Origin: Nocardia amikacinitolerans NBRC 108937
GTDB taxonomy: Bacteria > Actinomycetota > Actinomycetes > Mycobacteriales > Mycobacteriaceae
Assembly (NCBI RefSeq): GCF_001612615.1
Contig: NZ_BDAU01000019.1
Location: 1 to 64,000, forward strand
Direction of reading: 5' to 3'
Length of the DNA stretch: 64,000 nt
The notes beneath the pieces were generated by a model. That model saw nothing but the letters and a program-made list of their open reading frames with translations. It was not told the origin of the DNA and searched no databases. Positions 54,750 through 63,124 of the stretch are shown piece after piece. Each line of letters starts with the position of its first letter. The first letter of the stretch is position 1. The translations under genes were made by a program, and so were the position numbers.

Positions 54750-56263
54750 TGCCCTGCCTCCGCGCTACTGCCCCCGCGCCCCGTGGCACGTTCCGCGCCG
54801 GTCAAGTGTTCGGCGACCGCCCAGAGGCCGACCGACTTGGACGCCTTGACCAGCACCACATCGCCCGCTTCGACCTCGTCGTCGAGCAGCGCGATGGCCG
54901 CGCCGATATCGGGCACGAGGACCGACTCCTCGCCCCATGAGCCTTCCATCACCGCTCCCTGGTGCATCGCGCGGGAGGGCCTTCCGGTGCCGACGACGAC
55001 GAGACGGTCCACGTCGAGGCGCACCGCGAGCCTGCCGATGCCGTCGTGCTCGAGCACCGACTCCTCGCCCAGTTCGGCCATTTCACCGAGCACGGCCCAG
55101 CTGCGCCGCGGCTTGTCGCCCGCGCGCGACATCGTCACCAGCGCCTTGAGCGCGGCGCGCACCGAGTCGGGGTTGGCGTTGTAGGAGTCGTTGACGACGG
55201 TGACGCCATCGGCGGTGGTGCGCACGTCCATCCGGCGCTCCGACACCCGCTGGGCGCCGGACAGCGCCTGCGCGATGGTGTCCAGGTCGGCGCCGCAGGC
55301 CAGCGCGACCGCGACGGCGGACAGCGCGTTGCCGACCTGATGCTCGCCGTGCACGGCCAGCTGGATCGGCGTGCTGCCCGCCGGGGTGTGCAGCGTGAAA
55401 CCGGCGCGGGCCTCGGAATCGAGGCGCACGTCGGTGGCCCTGATGTCCGCGTTGGCGGCCTGCCCGACCCGGACCACCTTGGCCTTCGTCCGACTCGCCA
55501 TCGCGGCGACCTGCTGGTCGTCGGCGTTGAGCACGGCGAGACCGGTCTCCGGGAGCGCCTCGACGAGTTCGCCCTTGGTCTGCGCGATGGCCTCGCGACT
55601 GCCGAACTCGCCGAGGTGCGCGGTGCCGACATTGAGCACCACGCCGATGCTCGGCGGCGCCACCTTCGCGAGCGCGGCGATGTGGCCGGGTCCGCGCGCG
55701 GAGAGCTCCAGCACCAGGAAGCGCGTCTTCTCGTCGGCGCGCAGCGCGGTCCAGGGGTGGCCGAGCTCGTTGTTGAACGAACCGGGCGGCGCGACGACAG
55801 GGCCGAGCGGCGCGAGCACCGCGGCGAGCAGATCCTTGGTGGAGGTCTTGCCCGAGGAACCGGTGACCCCGACGACGGTGAGGGTGCCCTCGGCGGTGAG
55901 CCGTTCGACGCTGGCGCGCGCCAGTGCGGCGAGCGCGGCCAGCACCGCGGCGCCGGAGCCGTCCGAATCATGGACCAGCGCAACGGAAGTCGCGGGCACC
56001 GTGCCAGGGCTCGGGGTCACCACGATGGCGGGCACGCCGACCGGGCGCGCGGCGAGCACCGCCACCGCGCCCGCGTCCACCGCGGCCGCCGCGTACTCGT
56101 GTCCGTCGACTCGCTCGCCCGGCAGGGCGAGGAAGAGATCACCGGAACCGATTCGGCGCGAATCGAATTCGACCGAACCGGTGACTCGCACCTCCGGGTC
56201 GGGTACGTCGTGCAGCGTGCCGCCGACGACCTCCGCGATCTCCCGCAGTGTCATCTCGATCAT
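54746..56263 (-). CDS. murF: UDP-MurNAc-tripeptide-D-Ala-D-Ala ligase
   Basis: This 505-residue ligase completes the pentapeptide. It has SVEFDSRRIGSGDLFLALPG, the ATP loop VVGVTGSSGKTSTKDLLAAV, LNVGTAHLGEFGSREAIA, VVNDSYNANPDSVRAALKAL and AVLGEMAELGEES. ATG 56263 gives the standard N-terminus (IEMTLREIAEVVGG). Small ORFs with four-base overlaps flank it on both sides. Confidence 0.97.
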   Translation of the reverse strand: MIEMTLREIAEVVGGTLHDVPDPEVRVTGSVEFDSRRIGSGDLFLALPGERVDGHEYAAAAVDAGAVAVLAARPVGVPAIVVTPSPGTVPATSVALVHDSDGSGAAVLAALAALARASVERLTAEGTLTVVGVTGSSGKTSTKDLLAAVLAPLGPVVAPPGSFNNELGHPWTALRADEKTRFLVLELSARGPGHIAALAKVAPPSIGVVLNVGTAHLGEFGSREAIAQTKGELVEALPETGLAVLNADDQQVAAMASRTKAKVVRVGQAANADIRATDVRLDSEARAGFTLHTPAGSTPIQLAVHGEHQVGNALSAVAVALACGADLDTIAQALSGAQRVSERRMDVRTTADGVTVVNDSYNANPDSVRAALKALVTMSRAGDKPRRSWAVLGEMAELGEESVLEHDGIGRLAVRLDVDRLVVVGTGRPSRAMHQGAVMEGSWGEESVLVPDIGAAIALLDDEVEAGDVVLVKASKSVGLWAVAEHLTGAERATGRGGSSAEAGQ

Positions 56264-56343
56264 GAAACCGTCAAGTCCTCCGCGTCCGTCCCGTGCGGAC
56301 TTCGCTGTGCTCGCTGAACATGCTGTGCCGCCTGAAAGTTCAT
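56260..56343 (-). CDS. 27-codon ORF filling the murE-murF gap
   Basis: ATG 56343 overlaps the murE stop (ATGA) and its TGA overlaps the murF ATG (ATGA). The frame reads MNFQAAQHVQRAQRSPHG. Third-position GC is only about 60 percent, well below the neighbours, so it does not look like a conserved protein. The two-sided four-base overlap is the reason to list it. Confidence 0.3.
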   Translation of the reverse strand: MNFQAAQHVQRAQRSPHGTDAEDLTVS

Positions 56344-57950
56344 GCCCGCGCCTCCGCGGCCACCCTGCGCGACAAGGCGTCCGCCACGACATCGCGATCG
56401 TCGAAAGGGTGTTTCACGCCGCGGATCTCCTGGCCCGTCTCGTGGCCCTTGCCCGCGATCAGCACGGCGTCACCGGGCCGTGCCCAGTCCACCGCGGCGG
56501 CGATGGCCGCGGCGCGGTCACCGATCTCACGCACCTCGCCGCGCTCGTCAGCGGGCACGGCCAGCGCGCCCGCGCCGATCGCGGCCCGGATCGAGGCGGG
56601 ATCCTCCGAGCGCGGGTTGTCGTCGGTGATGACGACCAAGTCGGCGCCCCTGGCCGCGACCTCGCCCATCAGCGGTCGCTTGCCCGCGTCGCGGTCGCCG
56701 CCCGCGCCGAACACCACGGCAAGGCGACCGGGCGCGGCCGGATTGTCGGCGGCAAGGTGCACGCGCAGGGTCGCGATCACCGACTCCAGCGCGGCGGGCT
56801 TGTGCGCGTAGTCCACCACGGCGAGGAAGTCCTGTCCCCGCTCGACGCGCTGCATCCGGCCCGGCACGTCGACGGTGGCCAGCGCGGGCGCCGCGGCGGC
56901 GGGATCGACACCCGCCGCGGCGCACACGGCCACGGCGAGCAGCGCGTTGGCGACGTTGTAGCGGCCGGGAAGACGAAGGCGCACATCGACATTCGCGTCC
57001 GGGCCGGCGGCGGTGAACCGCTGCTCCGGGCCGTGCGCGGCGACCGCGCCCGCCACGTGCCAATCCGCGGGTCCGGTGGTCGCGACCGTGGTCGGCGCGG
57101 GCAGGCTCGCGGCCAGCCTGCGGCCCCACTCGTCGTCGACGCAGATCACCGAGGTGCGTGCGGCGACGGCCGAGCCCGGCTCGAACAACCTGCGCTTGGC
57201 GCCGAAGTAGTCCTCGAAATCGGCGTGGAAATCCAGGTGATCCTGGGAGAGATTGGTGAACGCGCCCACCGCGAAGCGCACGCCGTCGACCCGGCCCAGC
57301 GCCAGCGCGTGACTGGACACCTCCATCACCACCGCGTCCACGCCCTGCTCGACCATCAGCGCGAACATCGCGTGCAGCTGCGGCGCCTCGGGGGTGGTCA
57401 GCGCGCTCGGCACCCGGCGGCCGCCGATCCTGGTCTCGATGGTGCCGATCAGTGCCGTGGACAGGCCGCCCGCCGCCAAGCCCGCCTCCACCAGATACGA
57501 GGTGGTTGTCTTGCCGGAGGTGCCGGTGATGCCGACGATGCGCAGGCGCTCGGAGGGGTTGCCGTACAGGGCCGCGGAGAGTTCGCCGAGCACCTCGCGC
57601 GGGCGTTCGCGCACCAGCACGGGAACGCCGAGTTCCCCGGCCAGTGCGGCACCCTCGGCGTCGGTGAACACGGCCACAGCGCCGCGCGCGACGGCGTCGG
57701 CGGCGAAGCGCGCGCCGTGCGACTGCGAGCCGGGCAGCGCGGCGAACAGATCGCCGGGTTGTACCGCGTTCGAACGCTGCTCGATCCCGGTGACGACGAG
57801 ATCGCCGGGGACCGTCGCCGACGGGCGGGCGCCGGTCAGCTCCAGCACGGTGGTCAGCGGTGTCGACGGCGGGTCGACCGGCCGCAGCACGGGCTGGCTG
57901 GACTGCGCGGGCACCTCGCTCCTCTCTGACAGGGCATCTGTAGACGGCAC
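56340..57950 (-). CDS. murE: UDP-MurNAc-L-Ala-D-Glu-meso-DAP ligase
   Basis: This 536-residue ligase adds the third stem residue. It has the ATP loop GITGTSGKTTTSYLVEAGL, TPEAPQLHAMFALMVEQGV, NLSQDHLDFHADFEDYFGAK and VFGAGGDRDAGKRPLMGEVA. ITDDNPRSEDPASI carries the DNPR motif specific for meso-diaminopimelate. A 34-codon ORF (57968-58072) starting in a GTGA overlap with the ftsI stop ends 17 bases before this start. Confidence 0.97.
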   Translation of the reverse strand: MPSTDALSERSEVPAQSSQPVLRPVDPPSTPLTTVLELTGARPSATVPGDLVVTGIEQRSNAVQPGDLFAALPGSQSHGARFAADAVARGAVAVFTDAEGAALAGELGVPVLVRERPREVLGELSAALYGNPSERLRIVGITGTSGKTTTSYLVEAGLAAGGLSTALIGTIETRIGGRRVPSALTTPEAPQLHAMFALMVEQGVDAVVMEVSSHALALGRVDGVRFAVGAFTNLSQDHLDFHADFEDYFGAKRRLFEPGSAVAARTSVICVDDEWGRRLAASLPAPTTVATTGPADWHVAGAVAAHGPEQRFTAAGPDANVDVRLRLPGRYNVANALLAVAVCAAAGVDPAAAAPALATVDVPGRMQRVERGQDFLAVVDYAHKPAALESVIATLRVHLAADNPAAPGRLAVVFGAGGDRDAGKRPLMGEVAARGADLVVITDDNPRSEDPASIRAAIGAGALAVPADERGEVREIGDRAAAIAAAVDWARPGDAVLIAGKGHETGQEIRGVKHPFDDRDVVADALSRRVAAEARA

Positions 57951-58068
57951 GGATCTCTGGTGACGAGTCAGGTTACCGACGCGGACTCATCGGTGAACAA
58001 CGCGCCTCGGTGTTGCCGCGCCGAGCGCGCGCCTGGACAGGGAAATACCACGTTCGACAAAGCCGGAA

Positions 58069-59955
58069 TCACACACCGGCCTGCAGGACGAACTTCTCCG
58101 CCGGCGCGGTCGACGGCGGGATCCGGTCGCGCTGCAGCGCCCACGACGCGATGTTGTGGAACAGCGGCGCCGCCGACTGACCGCCGCTGCCGTCGGAGCT
58201 GCGCACAGGGTTGTCCAGCATCATGCCGATCACGTACCGCGGGTTGTCGGCGGGGGCCATGCCCGCGAAGGTGATCCAGTAGCTGGAGCTCGAGTAGCAC
58301 TTGCAGCCGGGATCGATCTTCTGCGCGGTGCCGGTCTTGCCCGCGATCCGGTAGCCCTCGATCGCGGCGGGCCACCCGGTGCCGTTCTGGTCGGCGTTCA
58401 TCGGATCGCGCTGCACCACGGCCTGGAACATGTGCCGCAGCGTCTGCGCGGTCTGCGGACTCACCACCCGCACGCCCTCCGGCTGCGGCTCCTCGGTGCG
58501 AGCGCCGTCCGGCGCGATCTTTGCCTTCACGATGCGCGGCGGGATGCGCATACCATCGTTCGCGATGGCCTGGTACATTCCCGTCATCTGCAGCGTGGAC
58601 ATCGAAAGGCCTTGTCCGATGGGCAGATTGGCGAAGGTGCCGCCGGACCACTGATCCCGCGACGGCACCTGGCCCCCGGTCTCGCCCGGCAGGCCGACGC
58701 CGGTGCGCTGGCCGAGACCGAAGCGGTACAGCATGTCCGCGTAGCGGTCCTCGCCCACGCGCTGGGCCAGCATCAGGGTGCCGACGTTGGACGACTTCGC
58801 GAAGATGCCGGTGGTCGTGTACGGCGCGACGCCGTGGCCCCAGGCGTCGCCGACGGTGACGCCCGCCATCCGGATCGAGCCGGGGACCTGATGGACCTCG
58901 TCGGGATGGCTCAACCCGTACTCGATGGCCGCGGCCGCCGTGACGATCTTGTTCACCGAGCCGGGTTCGAACGGGTCGCTCACCGACGGGTTGCTCGTCT
59001 TGGCCGAGCTCCAGTTCTGCGGGCCCAGCGTCGGATTGAAGGTGTTGTCGTTGGCCATGGCGAGCACTTGGCCCGTCTTGGCGTCGAGGACCACCGCCGA
59101 GGCGCCCTGCGCGCCGGACATCTCCCTGGCCTGCTGCACCTGCTGCTGCACGTAGTACTGCAGGTCGGAGTCGAGGGTGAGTTCGACCCCGTTGCCGTTG
59201 ACAGCGGGCTGCTTGTCGCGCCAGCTGCCGGGAATGACGGCGCCGTCCGAACCGCGGTCGTAGGTGTGGGAGCCGTCGGTGCCCGCGAGCACCGAGTCCA
59301 GCGAGGATTCCAGGCCGATCAGGCCGTGCCCGTCCCACCCGGTGGCGCCGAGGATGTTGGCGGCAAGCGATCCGCCCGGGTATTCGCGCCGCGGCTGCGA
59401 GTCCGCGCCCACCTCAGGGAACTGCACGGTGATGTCCGTCGCGACCCGCGGATCGACATTGCGGGCGAGATAGACGAACGTCTCGTCACTGCGCAGTTTG
59501 TCGAGCAACGCCGATTCCGACGGCGCGTTCTTGCCGAGCTTCTCGTGGATCGTCTTGGCGATGGCTTGCAGACGCTCGTCCGGGTCGGGCGCCTTGTCGC
59601 TCTTGGCCTTCGCGTCCTCCAGATCCTTGCGCACCCGCACCGGTTGGAAGTGCAATTCCACCGCGGCGGTGGTGAAGGCGAGCGACTTGCCGTTGCGGTC
59701 GGTGATCGGGCCGCGGGTGGCCTGGTCGGTCAGTCGCACGGTGCGCTGGCTGGCCGCCTGCGCCGAGAGGCCGGGAGCGGAAATGCTCTGGATCCAGAGC
59801 AATTGGAGCGCGACGACGGCCAGCGCGACCAGCATGACGATCCGGCCGACCCCCAGCCGAAGCCGCACGGGTCGATCGGCGGCGGCGCGCGATCTCGACG
59901 GCCTCGATGCCACCGACCCGCGCCGCTTGCGCGGCGCGGGTCTGGTCTGGGTCAT
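58069..59955 (-). CDS. ftsI: penicillin-binding protein, septal transpeptidase FtsI/PbpB
   Basis: This is a 628-residue class B PBP. One N-terminal helix (GRIVMLVALAVVALQLLWIQ) and the dimerisation domain (RGPITDRNGKSLAFTT) precede the transpeptidase domain. Active-site Ser333 and Lys336 lie in DPFEPGSVNKIVTAAAA, with SSN in FAKSSNVGTL and the KTGTAQ motif in IAGKTGTAQKID. Two cysteines in PGCKCYSS are near the KTG motif. It overlaps the ftsL-like gene by ATGA. Confidence 0.97.
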   Translation of the reverse strand: MTQTRPAPRKRRGSVASRPSRSRAAADRPVRLRLGVGRIVMLVALAVVALQLLWIQSISAPGLSAQAASQRTVRLTDQATRGPITDRNGKSLAFTTAAVELHFQPVRVRKDLEDAKAKSDKAPDPDERLQAIAKTIHEKLGKNAPSESALLDKLRSDETFVYLARNVDPRVATDITVQFPEVGADSQPRREYPGGSLAANILGATGWDGHGLIGLESSLDSVLAGTDGSHTYDRGSDGAVIPGSWRDKQPAVNGNGVELTLDSDLQYYVQQQVQQAREMSGAQGASAVVLDAKTGQVLAMANDNTFNPTLGPQNWSSAKTSNPSVSDPFEPGSVNKIVTAAAAIEYGLSHPDEVHQVPGSIRMAGVTVGDAWGHGVAPYTTTGIFAKSSNVGTLMLAQRVGEDRYADMLYRFGLGQRTGVGLPGETGGQVPSRDQWSGGTFANLPIGQGLSMSTLQMTGMYQAIANDGMRIPPRIVKAKIAPDGARTEEPQPEGVRVVSPQTAQTLRHMFQAVVQRDPMNADQNGTGWPAAIEGYRIAGKTGTAQKIDPGCKCYSSSSYWITFAGMAPADNPRYVIGMMLDNPVRSSDGSGGQSAAPLFHNIASWALQRDRIPPSTAPAEKFVLQAGV

Positions 59956-60839
59956 CGAGTGCCTCCCGGCTGATCTTGCGGCGCGACCTGTGCGCCGGGC
60001 GGTGCGGACTGGTCGGCCGGGGCTTGCGCCACTGGCTGCGATGCGGCGGGATCCGGTGCCACGGCGGGATCCTGGGCCGCGGGCTGCGGCGCCGCCGGGT
60101 CTTGTGCCGCTGCCGGATTCTGCGCAGCGGGCTGCGGCACCTCGGCGGGCGGCGGCGGTAGCGGCGACGGCTGACCCGCGACCGCCCCGGGAACCGGTGG
60201 CGCGGCGGGTGTCGGGCTCGGGGTGTTGCCGTTGGCCTGCGCGGCGCTCGGCCTGGCCGGCGTGGTCGACACCGGCACGACGCGCTCACCCTGCGCCTGC
60301 GCGTGGCCTGGCTGGGCGGACGGGCGCGCGGACGGCGTGACGTTCAACGGCGGCGCGGGCGCGCCCTGCGCCGGGGTCTCCTTGCCGATCACCGTCACCG
60401 TGCCGTCCGGGCCGATCACCAGCCTGGCCGGATCCTTCGCCGGGATCATGCCGAGTTCGCGAGCGCGGGCGGCGAGTTCGGGCGCGGAGTCGGCGGCCTC
60501 GACCTCGCGCTGCAGGGCGGCGCGCTCCTCGGAGAGCTTCCTGTTGAGCTCCCTCGCGTCGCTGAGCTGGTAGCTGTCCTCGGCCGCCCTGGTGGTGAGC
60601 AGCAGGGTGAGCGCGAGACCGCAGCCGAGCATCGCGATGATCGCCGCGACGAACGGTATCCGCGCGGCCATCACCGACCTGCCGGTCGGCAGCCGCGGCC
60701 CCGCGTCGGCGCGCTGCTCGGCACGCATCTTGCGCTTGGCGTAAGCGCGTTGCGCCGCACCGGATTTGACCCGCTCGGCGGCCTGCACGCGACGGGCGAC
60801 CCGGCCCGGCGACTCGACCGTGCGCGTCCGGATACTCAT
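59952..60839 (-). CDS. ftsL: FtsL-like bitopic division protein with Pro/Ala-rich tail
   Basis: This 295-residue protein takes the position of ftsL between rsmH and ftsI. It has a basic cytoplasmic N-terminus, one helix (IPFVAAIIAMLGCGLALTLL) and a short leucine-zipper-like coiled coil (ARELNRKLSEERAALQREVE). These are followed by ELAARARELGMIPAKDPARL. An unusual Pro/Ala/Gln-rich external tail of about 140 residues, with repeated PAAQDPA units, ends the protein, as in the mycobacterial Rv2164c type. ATG 60839 overlaps the stop of a 52-codon ORF. Confidence 0.9.
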   Translation of the reverse strand: MSIRTRTVESPGRVARRVQAAERVKSGAAQRAYAKRKMRAEQRADAGPRLPTGRSVMAARIPFVAAIIAMLGCGLALTLLLTTRAAEDSYQLSDARELNRKLSEERAALQREVEAADSAPELAARARELGMIPAKDPARLVIGPDGTVTVIGKETPAQGAPAPPLNVTPSARPSAQPGHAQAQGERVVPVSTTPARPSAAQANGNTPSPTPAAPPVPGAVAGQPSPLPPPPAEVPQPAAQNPAAAQDPAAPQPAAQDPAVAPDPAASQPVAQAPADQSAPPGAQVAPQDQPGGTR

Positions 60840-60994
60840 GGTGTCGTCGCCTCCTCTGTTCCGCAAGAACACCCCCACCCCGTCGACGTCGTGCGGCCCG
60901 CGACGATCGGCGCGCGCGGTGCGCCTCCGGTCGCGAACCGACGTCCGATGAGCGCGACGGCGGCCGAGCTCGGGCTCGATGTCGTCACGTTCAT
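60836..60994 (-). CDS. 52-codon ORF filling the rsmH-ftsL gap
   Basis: ATG 60994 overlaps the rsmH stop (ATGA) and its TGA overlaps the ftsL ATG (ATGA), so the 151-bp gap is a single open frame. It begins MNVTTSSPSSAAVALIGRR and contains WGCSCG. Third-position GC is about 78 percent, nearer to a real gene than the other gap ORFs but still below the neighbours. I know no homologue. It could be a small gene, a former N-terminal part of ftsL, or a coupling ORF. Confidence 0.45.
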   Translation of the reverse strand: MNVTTSSPSSAAVALIGRRFATGGAPRAPIVAGRTTSTGWGCSCGTEEATTP

Positions 60995-61965
60995 CCCCTT
61001 TCCTGAATCCGTTCGGCCGCCCGCATGCGCACGGGCGCGGCCCGCGGGTTCTCGTCTATTTCCCGCTCGGTCGCCTTCTCGGCGCCGCGGGTGAGCATCC
61101 GGAATTCCGGTCCCATGCCGGGCAATTCGACCGGCAGGTCCACCGGCGTGCGTGAGACGATCCGCGGCGCCAGCTCCTGCTTGACGAGCTTGTCCTCCAG
61201 CGACTGGTAGGACATGATCACGATCCGCCCGCCGAGCCGGAGCGCGTCCAGCGCGGCGGGTAGCGCGGCGCGTAGCGAGTCGAGCTCGCCGTTCACCTCC
61301 ACCCGCAGCGCCTGGAAGGTGCGCTTGGCGGGATGGCCGCCGGTCCGCCTCGCCGCGGCCGGGATGGTCGCGTAGAGCAGTTCGACGAGCTCGGCGCTCG
61401 TGGTGAACGGCCGCTGCTGGCGGCGGCGCACCACCTCCGAGGCGATCTTGCCCGCGAAACGCTCCTCGCCGTAGGTCTTCAGCACCCTGGCGAGATCGCC
61501 GTGGCTGTAGGTGTTGAGCACGTCGGCGGCGGTGATGCCCCTCGTCGGATCCATCCGCATGTCCAGCGGCGCGTCGACGGAGTAGGCGAAGCCGCGCTCG
61601 GCCTCGTCCAGCTGCATCGACGAGACGCCGAGGTCCATCAGGATGCCGCTCACCGAACCGACCGGATCGAGTCCGGCCTGGGTCAGCGCGTCGGCGATGC
61701 CGTCATAGGTGGTGTGCACCAAAGTGATTCGGTCCGCGAACGGGCGCAGCCGGTCCTCGGCCAAGCGCAACGCGTTCGTGTCCCTGTCCAGCCCGACCAG
61801 TCGTAGCCCGGGATAGGTGCGCAGGAAATGTTCGGCGTGACCGCCGAGACCAAGGGTGGCGTCGACGTAGACGGCGCCGGGTTCGGTGAGCGCGGGACCG
61901 AGCAGTTCATCGGCTCGGCCCAGGAGAACCGGAACATGCCGGGGGCCGTCCTGTTCACGGTTCAC
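60991..61965 (-). CDS. rsmH: 16S rRNA m4C1402 methyltransferase
   Basis: This 324-residue methyltransferase (formerly MraW) has HVPVLLGRADELL, YVDATLGLGGHAEHFLR, GILMDLGVSSMQLDEAERGF, HPAKRTFQALRVEVNGELDS and GGRIVIMSYQSLEDKLVKQ. GTG 61965 is chosen because GGGAGGT lies seven bases upstream. It is the second gene of the dcw cluster. Confidence 0.96.
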   Translation of the reverse strand: MNREQDGPRHVPVLLGRADELLGPALTEPGAVYVDATLGLGGHAEHFLRTYPGLRLVGLDRDTNALRLAEDRLRPFADRITLVHTTYDGIADALTQAGLDPVGSVSGILMDLGVSSMQLDEAERGFAYSVDAPLDMRMDPTRGITAADVLNTYSHGDLARVLKTYGEERFAGKIASEVVRRRQQRPFTTSAELVELLYATIPAAARRTGGHPAKRTFQALRVEVNGELDSLRAALPAALDALRLGGRIVIMSYQSLEDKLVKQELAPRIVSRTPVDLPVELPGMGPEFRMLTRGAEKATEREIDENPRAAPVRMRAAERIQERG

Positions 61966-62041
61966 CCAGACCTCCCGGATCCTGCCTCGCGTCGTCGCTG
62001 TGCACCGGATGGCGAGCGCCGGTGGCCGAACGTTCGACCAT
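61955..62041 (-). CDS. 28-codon ORF overlapping the rsmH start
   Basis: ATG 62041 opens MVERSATGARHPVHSDDA and stops 11 bases inside rsmH. Its first bases (gcgatggtcgaacgttc) match the murD start region at 16 of 17 positions, and the MxERS start recalls the small ORFs before sepF and mraY. It may be an element copy rather than a gene. Confidence 0.25.
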   Translation of the reverse strand: MVERSATGARHPVHSDDARQDPGGLGEP

Positions 62042-62199
62042 CGCACACGGGTCGCCTTGTTCCACAGTGCTTTTGATTAAGAAGCTGCTGTCGAGAACGA
62101 ATGCCCCGTGGTCTCTGACCGAACAACGGCACCTGGCGTCGGGGAAGTACGCCAGGGTCCGCGTCCGGGCAGAGGCCGCGCGGCACTCGTTCGCTCGGG

Positions 62200-62631
62200 C
62201 TAGAAGATTCCGCCCAGCGACTCGTCTCTCGCTTGCGCGTAATCCTCCTCGTGCTCGGCGAGGTAGGACTCCCACGCCTGCTTGTCCCAAATCTCGAGGA
62301 AGTCGACCGAGCCGATCACCACGCAATCCCGGTCCAGGTTCGCGTAGCGCCGATGATCCGCCGACAACGTGATGCGGCCCTGCGCGTCCGGACGCTGTTC
62401 ATCGGTTCCGGCCGCGAGTGCCCTGACGAACGCGCGGGCCTGCGGGTTGCTGCGAGACGCGGCCGCGGCTCGGCGAGCGAGCGCGGTGAACTCTTCCTTG
62501 GGGTACACGGCAAGGCTGTGGTCCTGACCCTTCGTGACCATCAACCCTCCCGCCAGATCGTCTCGAAACTTCGCAGGCAACGTGAGTCGCCCTTTGTCAT
62601 CCAGCCGAGGTGTGTAGGTACCGAGAAACAT
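62200..62631 (-). CDS. mraZ: transcriptional regulator MraZ
   Basis: This 143-residue protein has two SpoVT/AbrB-like modules (MFLGTYTPRLDDKGRLTLPA and QGRITLSADHRRYANL). MraZ binds GTGGG-type repeats before its own operon and represses or tunes the dcw genes. GGGAGG lies nine bases before the ATG. Three matching repeats stand in its promoter. Confidence 0.96.
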   Translation of the reverse strand: MFLGTYTPRLDDKGRLTLPAKFRDDLAGGLMVTKGQDHSLAVYPKEEFTALARRAAAASRSNPQARAFVRALAAGTDEQRPDAQGRITLSADHRRYANLDRDCVVIGSVDFLEIWDKQAWESYLAEHEEDYAQARDESLGGIF

Positions 62632-62685
62632 CTCGATACCTCCCTACTGGATCACCTCTCTGGATGGCCTCTCCTGTAGTGCGCG

Positions 62686-62711
62686 CTCCACATTACCCCA
62701 CTTTCCCCCAC
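62686..62711 (-). promoter_or_regulatory. MraZ-box array (three 10-bp-spaced repeats)
   Basis: On the minus strand GTGGGG (62706-62711), GTGGGG (62696-62701) and GTGGAG (62686-62691) stand at exactly 10-bp intervals, one helical turn each. This is the arrangement bound by MraZ in other bacteria. They overlap the spacer and -10 of the promoter, which suggests repression. Confidence 0.85.
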
Positions 62712-62717
62712 TTTCAA
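62690..62717 (-). promoter_or_regulatory. mraZ promoter
   Basis: TTGAAA (complement of 62712-62717), a 16-base spacer, and TAATGT (complement of 62690-62695) form a sigma-70-type promoter about 60 bases before the mraZ start. The spacer consists of the MraZ boxes. The TTGAAA also lies in an 8-bp inverted repeat (62708-62727, ccactttc/gaaagtgg). Confidence 0.6.
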
Positions 62718-62887
62718 TCGAAAGTGGAGGTGATCTGGCTCCCCGCCGAGACGATTTCGCAGGTCATCCCAGCTATCACCGGGGTGGGGAACTTTTTGCA
62801 TGTTGTGCCGACACGCGGGCGTCGGCCTGAGACAGCCCGGAAACATCCAGCAAACCGCCCTGGTAGGCAAGGTCCTGCAGCCGATCC

Positions 62888-62933
62888 GGGGTGGTTCTGG
62901 GGGAAGGTGGGGAACGTCGTGGGGAGAAGTGGG
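62888..62933 (+). other. G-run cluster upstream of mraZ (G-quadruplex-like, GTGGG boxes in reverse)
   Basis: Five runs of three to five G (62888, 62899, 62909, 62921, 62931) with loops of 5-8 bases can in principle form a quadruplex on the plus strand. The same stretch contains GTGGGG at 62907 and 62919 and GTGGGA at 62929, so it looks like a second MraZ-type array in the opposite direction. Another GTGGGG is at 62784. The 493-bp gap between mraZ and the DUF3040 gene holds no gene that I can support. Confidence 0.4.
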
Positions 62934-63055
62934 AACCGCCTCGGGAGGCCATGGGACGAAGTCCTCCGGATACCGCGCGCAACCGGAGCGAAGGTGGAGG
63001 TGCGCCTATCCACTACCCCGCGGGAGCGGTTCGCGGAGAGTGGCCGAAACGCGAG

Positions 63056-63094
63056 CAGGCGACGCCGCACCATCGTGTGGTGCGGCGTCGCCTG
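63056..63094 (-). terminator. terminator of the DUF3040 gene
   Basis: A perfect 17-bp stem (63056-63072 with 63078-63094) with a five-base loop lies 30 bases after the stop. There is no T-run. It isolates the mraZ promoter from upstream transcription. Confidence 0.8.
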
Positions 63095-63124
63095 TCGCGA
63101 TGAAGATGTCGGGTTACAGCCGAG

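Noticed and set aside
61962..62186. 74-codon Arg-rich ORF ending in a GTGA overlap with rsmH
   Set aside because: Composition and codon use look like a shadow frame; it overlaps the short MVERS ORF in another frame. Listed here only because its stop overlaps the rsmH start.
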